64,000 nucleotides of DNA from Solwaraspora sp. WMMA2056 (GTDB lineage: Bacteria > Actinomycetota > Actinomycetes > Mycobacteriales > Micromonosporaceae), in NCBI RefSeq assembly GCF_030345095.1, contig NZ_CP128360.1, positions 62,001 to 126,000 of the forward strand, read 5' to 3'. The notes under the pieces were generated by a model, which did no database searches, was not told the DNA's origin, and worked only from the letters and a program-made list of their open reading frames with translations. Below are positions 58,568-64,000 of the stretch, piece after piece (position 1 is the stretch's first letter; every line of letters starts with the position of its first letter). Both the position numbers and the translations under genes were made by a program.

Positions 58568-60367
58568 TCAGTTGGTCGGCGGGTCGTAGTGGCCGGGCCG
58601 GACCTGGTAGTCCGACGGCGGACGGTACTCCGGCGGCGGCTGGCCGTAGCCGGGCGGCTGGCCGTGACCCGGCGGCGTGCCGTAGCCAGTGGGTGGGCCG
58701 TAGCCTGGCGGGGGCCCGTAGCCGGGCGGCGGCGCGCCGTAGTAGCCAGGAGGCGGTGGGCCGTAGCCGGGCGGCGGGCCGTAACCGGGCGGCGGCGGGG
58801 GCGGCGGGGATCCGCCGTACGGCCAGCCCGGCTGACCGCCGTAGGCGTACACCGGCGGGGGCGGCGGCGGTGGCGCGGTCAGCACCACCGGGATCGGCAC
58901 CACCGGCTCGTCCGGGGCGTCCACCGGCCGCGTCACGCCGTCCGGGAAGGCCATCTGGTAGCGCTCGCCGTCCCAGGTCGCCGCCGGGGCCTGCGGATCG
59001 CGGCCGACGAACACCTGCCGGTAGCCGGCCAACGCGGTCAGCAGCCGGTGCTCCTCCTTGGCGTGCCGGGCCAACTGCTTCGGGGTGGACTCCAGACCAC
59101 GGATCAGCGAGTCCCGCTGCAGTGCGAGCTTCGTCGCACCGGCCTGGAAGTCCCGCATCGCCCGCAGGCCGGGGTCACCGGCGACCCGTCGCGCCCAGCG
59201 CCGCGCGGAGTGCCGCCGGCCGAGGCTGCCCAGCGCGGCCACCTCCGGCGGGGTGAACCAGCCGGCGCGGACGTAGTCGGGCAGCACCCGTTCGGTGAGT
59301 CGGCCTTCCCAGCTGCGCAGCCACACCGCCAGGCCGACCATGCCGAAGAAGATCGGCACCATCAGCCCGATGTAGCCGTACAGCAGGATGAGGGTCTGCC
59401 CGGTCGCCTCGACCAGGGTCGGGATCAGGTTCCAGGCACCGTGCAGCATCATCGCCAGCAGCAGGCCGGCGGTCGGGGCGAGGACCCGGATGCGGCGGTC
59501 GGCGGTACGGGCGGCGATGCCCAGCCCCACGCCGGCCATCGAGGTGAACAGTGGGTGGGCGAACCCGGTGAACAGGATCCGCACGATGAAGATGGCGAAG
59601 ACGTTCTGCGCGCCGGTCGCCGGGCCGTACTGTTCGGCGCCGGCGGCGTAGCCGTACCCGCCGAGGTAGAGGATGTTCTCCACCATCGCGAAGCCGATCG
59701 CCGACATGCCACAGTAGACGAGTCCGTCGGTGATGCCGGACCACTCCCGGCGGCGGGTCAGCAGCAGCAGGATCGGGCCGAGGGTCTTCGTCAGCTCCTC
59801 GATGAACGGGGCGACCAGCACCGCCACCAGCGCTTCCGAGTAGCCCAGGTTGTAGAGCAGATCCGCCGAGAAGTTGTTCACGTTCAGCGAGGCGTACGTG
59901 GAGACGAACGCGCCCCAGGCGAAGCAGAAGGCCAGGTAGCGCACCGGCTCCGGTTCGTACCGGTCCAGCCACAGGAAACAGGCGACCAGCACCGGTACGG
60001 GCAGCACCGCCGCGATGACGCCGACGGTCAACGCGACCGGGCCGATCGCCGTACCCAGGTAGACCAGGATGGCGACGCCGCAACCGGCGATCAGCACGAC
60101 GATGCCGGCCAACGCCAGCCAGCGCAGCCAGACGCTGCGCCGCAGCCGACCGGCCGGCACGGCCTCGTCGGCCGGCGGGGCCGGCTCGACCTCGACCGAC
60201 GCCGCAGCCGAGGCCGGCGGGGCCGGCTCGACCGCCGCGACCGGCTCGACTTCAGCCGAGGCGGGCGGGGCCGGCTCGACCGCCTCCGTCGGCCCGGTCG
60301 CCTCGGTCTCGGTCGGGTCCGTGCGGGGACGCTCCGGCGCGGAACCGCCGGACTGAGAGTCGACCAT
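58568..60367 (-). CDS. PrsW-family intramembrane protease-like protein
   Basis: This 599-residue protein has an acidic, Pro/Ala-rich N terminus (about 1-70), a multi-span membrane domain of the PrsW type with the conserved blocks APFIEELTKTLGP (Glu-Glu), MVENILYL, HPLFTSMAG and MLHGAWN, and a long soluble C terminus. The tail ends in a PPGYGPPPGYG repeat region. PrsW proteases cut membrane-bound anti-sigma factors. The ATG at 60367 lies 6 bases after TAGGCT, a leaderless start. The target in this organism is unknown. The low-complexity tail is probably extracytoplasmic or cytosolic and disordered. Confidence 0.9.
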   Translation of the reverse strand: MVDSQSGGSAPERPRTDPTETEATGPTEAVEPAPPASAEVEPVAAVEPAPPASAAASVEVEPAPPADEAVPAGRLRRSVWLRWLALAGIVVLIAGCGVAILVYLGTAIGPVALTVGVIAAVLPVPVLVACFLWLDRYEPEPVRYLAFCFAWGAFVSTYASLNVNNFSADLLYNLGYSEALVAVLVAPFIEELTKTLGPILLLLTRRREWSGITDGLVYCGMSAIGFAMVENILYLGGYGYAAGAEQYGPATGAQNVFAIFIVRILFTGFAHPLFTSMAGVGLGIAARTADRRIRVLAPTAGLLLAMMLHGAWNLIPTLVEATGQTLILLYGYIGLMVPIFFGMVGLAVWLRSWEGRLTERVLPDYVRAGWFTPPEVAALGSLGRRHSARRWARRVAGDPGLRAMRDFQAGATKLALQRDSLIRGLESTPKQLARHAKEEHRLLTALAGYRQVFVGRDPQAPAATWDGERYQMAFPDGVTRPVDAPDEPVVPIPVVLTAPPPPPPPVYAYGGQPGWPYGGSPPPPPPPGYGPPPGYGPPPPGYYGAPPPGYGPPPGYGPPTGYGTPPGHGQPPGYGQPPPEYRPPSDYQVRPGHYDPPTN

Positions 60368-60403
60368 TGTGTCAGCCTAACCAGCCCGGTCCCACCGCGT
60401 GGA

Positions 60404-61582
60404 TCACGTCTGCTCGTTGGCCGTCACGTCGCGGCCGAACGCCTCGCCGACCAGCCGTTCGACCTCGTCCGGCGCGGTGCCGCTGGCTCGGACCAGATCG
60501 CTCGCGGTGGCCCGGATCTGGGCGATCACCACGGAGCCGTTGAAGCCGACCCCCGACTCGTACGCCTCGGCGGCGCAGCGGGCCGCGTCCAGGGCCCGCC
60601 GCCGGGTGCGGGCCGGGTCGGCGCCGGCGTCGAGTTCGTACCGCAGGGTGCGGACCGCCTCGCCGAGGTGGCAGATCGCCGGCGGCAGACTGGGCGGCAC
60701 CGGTTCCTGGTCGGTCAGGATCGACACCACCCGTCGGGACAGCACTCGGGAGTTGCGCAACCCACGGGTCAGGTACTCGGCGCTCTCGGCGTACTGGGCC
60801 AGTGGGGCGCGGGCCCGCCAGCGGGCCGGTGCCAGCACCGCGGTCTCGTGCCCGGCGTGGACGGCGTCGCGGAACGCGGACAACTCCTTCTCGGCGTCGT
60901 GCAGCCGTTGGGAGGCGGCCTGGGCGCGGCGGCGGTCCCCGGCGGCCAGCGCGTCGCCGGAGCGGATCAGCATGTCGCCGAGGATGTCGAGCGCCGGGTC
61001 GGCGGCGCGGCGCACGATGGTCAGTGGGTTCAGCGGCAGCAGCAGGATCAGCACCACCAGGCCGACCAGACCGCCGACCAGGGCGTCGATGAACCGGTCC
61101 GGATAGAAACTCTGGGTCGTCGGCAGCAGGGTGGCGACCAGGACCCCGGAGGACGCCGACTGGGTGACCAGGGCCGATCCGCCGCCGAGGAAGACGGCGG
61201 CGATCACCGCGAGCGGCACGATCAACGCCAGCTGCCAGGTGCCGGTGCCGATGGAGAGGATGATGGCGTCGCCGACCGCGATCCCGATCGCGACGCCGAC
61301 GACCAGTTCGGCGGTACGTTTCAGCCGCTGGCCGATGGACGCGCTGAGGATGACGACCGCCGAGATCGGGGCGAAGATCGGCAGTTCGTGGCCGATCACC
61401 CGGTGGGAGATGAACCAGGCGATGGCGGCTGCCAGACCGGCCTGCAGGGCGAGGACGATGTTGGCGCGGACCCGTTCCGAGCGTTCCCGGAACTCCATCG
61501 ACGCCCGGCTGCGGGTGACGGTCAGGATCGCGGCGAGGCGCGGGCCCGCCGCCGGGCGGGACGACTTTCCGGCGACGGCCAT
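60404..61582 (-). CDS. FUSC-family (aromatic acid exporter-like) membrane protein
   Basis: This 392-residue protein has an N-terminal FUSC-type membrane domain with about six spans (about 40-190: IVLALQAGLAAAIAWFISH, PIFAPISAVVILSAS, AVIAAVFLGGGSALVTQ) and a cytosolic helical C-terminal half (about 200-390). The FUSC family includes fusaric-acid and aromatic-acid exporters; the actinobacterial members are mostly uncharacterised. The ATG at 61582 lies 6 bases after TACGCT, a leaderless start. It diverges from the FAD oxidase gene and is followed by the PrsW start 37 bases away. Confidence 0.88.
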   Translation of the reverse strand: MAVAGKSSRPAAGPRLAAILTVTRSRASMEFRERSERVRANIVLALQAGLAAAIAWFISHRVIGHELPIFAPISAVVILSASIGQRLKRTAELVVGVAIGIAVGDAIILSIGTGTWQLALIVPLAVIAAVFLGGGSALVTQSASSGVLVATLLPTTQSFYPDRFIDALVGGLVGLVVLILLLPLNPLTIVRRAADPALDILGDMLIRSGDALAAGDRRRAQAASQRLHDAEKELSAFRDAVHAGHETAVLAPARWRARAPLAQYAESAEYLTRGLRNSRVLSRRVVSILTDQEPVPPSLPPAICHLGEAVRTLRYELDAGADPARTRRRALDAARCAAEAYESGVGFNGSVVIAQIRATASDLVRASGTAPDEVERLVGEAFGRDVTANEQT

Positions 61583-61694
61583 GCGCGCAGCGTACCGAGC
61601 GGAATTGCACCAAACCGGCGCATGCCTACATATCCCCCAGCCTGGTGGTGTCCCGCGCTGGTCGAGGCACCGCCCGGCTGGCTAGCCTGCGACC

Positions 61695-63089
61695 ATGTCC
61701 GACCTCATCGACGCCCTCCGCGCGGTGCTGCCCGACGGTGCGGTGCTCACCGACCCCGACCTGCTGCGCTGCCACCAACGCGACGAGGCGGACCTCTGCG
61801 CCGCCGGCACCCCCGCCGTCGTGGTCCGGCCCCGCACGACCGCCGAGGTGGTCGCCACCGTCGGCGTCGCCGCCCGGTACGGCGTACCGGTGGTGCCGCA
61901 GGGGGCGCGGACCGGGCTGGCCGGCGCGGCGAACGCCGTCGACGGCGCGGTGGTCGTCTCCACCGTCGCGATGGACACGATCGTCGACGTCGACCCGGTC
62001 AACCGCACCGCCGTCGTCCAGCCCGGCGTGGTCAACGCCACGCTCGCCGCCGAGGTCGGCCGGCACGGGCTGCGCTACCCGCCGGACCCCGGCTCCTGGG
62101 AGTCGTCGACCATCGGCGGCAACGTCGCCACCAACGCCGGCGGCATGTGCTGCGTCAAGTACGGCGTGACCAGCGAGTACGTCATCGGCCTCGAAGTGGT
62201 CCTGGCCAGCGGCGAGGTGCTGCGGACCGGCCGGCGTACTGCCAAGGGGGTCGCCGGCTACGACCTGACCCGGCTGTTCGTCGGCTCCGAAGGCACCCTC
62301 GGGGTGATCACCGAGGTGACCGTCGCGCTGCGGCCCGCCGCCGACACCGCCCTCACCCTGGTCGCCGTCTTCGACTCCACCACCGCCGCCGGGGCCGCCG
62401 TCGCCGACATCGCCGCCGGTGGGCTCAGCCCCAGCCTGCTGGAACTGCTGGACCGCACCCACCTGCAGGCGATCGAGGCGTACCGGCCGATGGGGCTGCG
62501 CACGGACGCCGCCGCGCTGCTGCTCGCCTCGGTCGACACCGGCACCGCCGCCAGCGCCGACCTGGACCGGATCGCCCAGGTCTGCACCACGGCCGGCGCC
62601 ACCGAGGTGTACGCCGCCAGCGACGCGGTCGAGGCCGCCGCCCTGCTGCAGGCCCGCCGGCTGGCCCACCCGGCGATGGAGCACTTCGCCGCCCGTACCT
62701 TCCCCGACGGCAGCGGCGGGCTGATCATCGACGACGTGGCGGTGCCCCGCTCGGCGCTGGCCCGGATGCTCGACGGGGTCGCCGCGATCGCCACCGCGCA
62801 CGAGGTGCCGATCGGGGTGGTCGGGCACGCCGGCGACGGCAACCTGCACCCCAACATCGTGGTCGACCGCGCCGACCCGCAGAGCCTGGCCCGGGGCCGG
62901 GCCGCGTTCGACGTGATCATGCGGCTCGGCCTGGACCTCGGTGGCACCTGCACCGGCGAACACGGCGTCGGGCTGCTCAAACGGGACTGGCTGGCCGAAG
63001 AGATCGGCCCGGTCGGGATGCGGGTGCACCGGGCGATCAAGCAGGCGCTCGACCCGACCGGCCTGCTCAACCCCGGCAAGCTGCTCTGA
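61695..63089 (+). CDS. FAD-linked oxidase (glycolate oxidase GlcD / D-lactate dehydrogenase type)
   Basis: This 464-residue protein has an FAD-binding type 4 domain (about 30-220: VVRPRTTAEVVATVGVAARY, VPQGARTGLAGAANAVDG, WESSTIGGNVATNAGGMCC) and a C-terminal FAD-oxidase domain ending GHAGDGNLHPNIVVD, then GTCTGEHGVGLLKRDWL. These blocks are those of GlcD and D-lactate dehydrogenases. It oxidises a 2-hydroxy acid and passes electrons to the respiratory chain. The ATG at 61695 lies 6 bases after TAGCCT (leaderless). It is followed by a hairpin terminator. Confidence 0.92.
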   Translation: MSDLIDALRAVLPDGAVLTDPDLLRCHQRDEADLCAAGTPAVVVRPRTTAEVVATVGVAARYGVPVVPQGARTGLAGAANAVDGAVVVSTVAMDTIVDVDPVNRTAVVQPGVVNATLAAEVGRHGLRYPPDPGSWESSTIGGNVATNAGGMCCVKYGVTSEYVIGLEVVLASGEVLRTGRRTAKGVAGYDLTRLFVGSEGTLGVITEVTVALRPAADTALTLVAVFDSTTAAGAAVADIAAGGLSPSLLELLDRTHLQAIEAYRPMGLRTDAAALLLASVDTGTAASADLDRIAQVCTTAGATEVYAASDAVEAAALLQARRLAHPAMEHFAARTFPDGSGGLIIDDVAVPRSALARMLDGVAAIATAHEVPIGVVGHAGDGNLHPNIVVDRADPQSLARGRAAFDVIMRLGLDLGGTCTGEHGVGLLKRDWLAEEIGPVGMRVHRAIKQALDPTGLLNPGKLL

Positions 63090-63106
63090 CCCGGCCCAGC
63101 GCAGAC

Positions 63107-63131
63107 GCCGGCTGTGAGCTCCTGAGCCGGC
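63107..63131. terminator. Terminator hairpin between FAD oxidase and glpD
   Basis: GCCGGCT (63107-63113) and AGCCGGC (63125-63131) form a perfect 7-bp stem with an 11-base loop, between the convergent genes. A near repeat of the surrounding sequence follows. Confidence 0.55.
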
Positions 63132-63150
63132 CCAGCTCTGGTGCCGGCCG

Positions 63151-64000
63151 TCAGCCGGTGGCGATGCCGGTGTCCGTCGGCCAGTCCACGCCCCGGTCGG
63201 CGGCGAAGCCCCGCACGTCGGCGGCACCGAGCCGGGCCGCGTCCGCCGTCGCGTCGTCCGGCATCCGCTGCGACTGCAACTCTGCCGCCACCCGCGCCTG
63301 GTAGTGCTCCACCTCCCGGGCCCGGACCGCGTCGTCCCAGCCGAGCGCCCGGCCCATCACCTCGGCGGTGTGCTCGGCCGAGTCGTTGCCCCGGTGCGGC
63401 GTCTCGATCGAGATCCGGGTCCGCCGGGTCAGCACGTCGTCCAGGTGCAGCGCGCCTTCGGCGCGGGCGGCGTACGCGATCTCGGCGGCCAGATACTCCG
63501 GGGCCCCGGAGACCGGGCTGGCCAGCAGCGGATCGTCCCGGATCAGCGCCAGCAGCTCCACCGCGAGGTTGCCGTACCGCTCCAGCAGGTGCTCCAGCAC
63601 CCCGACCGGTACGCCGTTGCGGCGGGCCACGTCCGCCCGGTCCCGCCACATCGCGGTGTAGCCGTCCGCGCCGAGCAGCGGCAACTGCGCGGTCCGCGAC
63701 GGCCGGGCCACCCCGAGCCGGGCCGCCGCCCGGTCCACCACGTCGGCGGCCATCACCCGGTACGTCGTGTACTTGCCGCCGGCCACCAGCAGCAACCCGA
63801 GCATCGGCTCGACCACCGCGTGCTCCCGGGACAGCCGCGACGTGGAGTCCGCCTCGCCGGCCAGCAGCGGCCGCAGCCCGGCGTACACGCCCTCGATGTC
63901 GCGCGGCGTCAACGGCCGGTCCAGCACCGTGTTGACCTGGTCCAGCAGGTAGCCGATGTCCCGGTCCGAGGCCGCCGGGTGGGAACGGTCGAGCCGCCAG
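63151..64000 (-). CDS. glpD: Glycerol-3-phosphate dehydrogenase, 3' part (start beyond window)
   Basis: The reading frame runs from the window edge to the stop at 63151 and covers about 282 C-terminal residues. It begins in the FAD domain with RLDRSHPAASDRDIGYLLDQ, continues with RDIEGVYAGLRPLLAG and GLLLVAGGKYTTYRVMA, and ends in the C-terminal cap with HLDDVLTRRTRISIETPH and LGWDD. This is membrane-associated aerobic GlpD, which oxidises glycerol-3-phosphate to dihydroxyacetone phosphate. The 5' part and start codon are missing because the window ends; the frame itself is intact. Confidence 0.92.
   Translation of the reverse strand, partial: WRLDRSHPAASDRDIGYLLDQVNTVLDRPLTPRDIEGVYAGLRPLLAGEADSTSRLSREHAVVEPMLGLLLVAGGKYTTYRVMAADVVDRAAARLGVARPSRTAQLPLLGADGYTAMWRDRADVARRNGVPVGVLEHLLERYGNLAVELLALIRDDPLLASPVSGAPEYLAAEIAYAARAEGALHLDDVLTRRTRISIETPHRGNDSAEHTAEVMGRALGWDDAVRAREVEHYQARVAAELQSQRMPDDATADAARLGAADVRGFAADRGVDWPTDTGIATG

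Noticed and set aside
58502-63304. Continuous 1600-codon open frame on the plus strand across the PrsW, FUSC and FAD genes
   Set aside because: It is a shadow frame caused by GC-rich codon bias on the other strand; its product is low-complexity Arg/Gly/Asp/Gln and it crosses several real genes.

Overview
The window looks like chromosomal DNA of a high-GC actinomycete of the Micromonosporaceae (Micromonospora-like). The reasons are the G+C-rich codon use, paired XRE/DUF397 genes, a mycothiol synthase gene, Spo0M, a DivIVA-type protein, and many genes whose start codon sits 6-9 bases after a TANNNT -10 hexamer (leaderless transcripts). No rRNA, tRNA, CRISPR array, insertion sequence or phage module was recognised. 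About 65 protein genes are supported, most in short operons with 4-base ATGA/GTGA overlaps.

Region by region. 0-4 kb is accessory-like: an XRE/DUF5753-DUF397 pair, a small DivIVA-like protein, a HIT protein, a vapBC toxin-antitoxin pair and a DEDDh exoribonuclease. 4-10 kb holds a secreted GH43 arabinofuranosidase with an AbfB domain, spo0M with a small partner, and two CorC/CNNM membrane proteins behind a 22-codon leader ORF. 10-14 kb holds a flavin monooxygenase/MFS exporter pair and an alpha/beta hydrolase. 14-16 kb is an XRE regulator-HBHA-DUF2516 block that parallels mycobacterial Rv0474-Rv0475-Rv0476. 16-22 kb holds housekeeping genes (asparaginase, BKACE, YgfZ, Fur, nitrobindin, DsrE). 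22-29 kb holds a winged-helix regulator, a 1513-residue subtilase-kelch exoprotein and a secreted lamin-tail protein.

29.6-40.9 kb is a core syntenic block matching the mycobacterial sseC-cysA2-Rv0817c-glnR-mshD-phoT order: DUF1416 protein and thiosulfate sulfurtransferase behind a Cys-containing leaderless leader peptide, DUF2993, GlnR, an inserted polysaccharide deacetylase, MshD, and pstSCAB with a PHO box. 41-49 kb continues a phosphate/arsenate neighbourhood: an ars operon (ArsR-ArsC fusion, two ArsC, aquaporin), PiT with a DUF47 partner, and PPK2. 49-54 kb holds DinG-type helicase, AI-2E transporter and GroES-like protein. 54-58.5 kb is accessory: a frameshifted XRE gene overlapping an HD phosphohydrolase, a three-gene GTGA-coupled cassette ending in an XRE/TPR regulator, and a frameshifted MerR gene. 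58.5-64 kb holds PrsW-like and FUSC membrane proteins, an FAD-linked oxidase and the 3' part of glpD.

How the genes work together: sulfur (cysA/sseC, mycothiol synthase), nitrogen (GlnR), phosphate (Pst, Pit, PPK2) and arsenate detoxification lie within 20 kb, and candidate regulatory sites (PHO boxes, Cys attenuator, ArsR palindrome) are visible. Two families of palindromic intergenic repeats (two copies each) and several strong hairpins punctuate gene ends.
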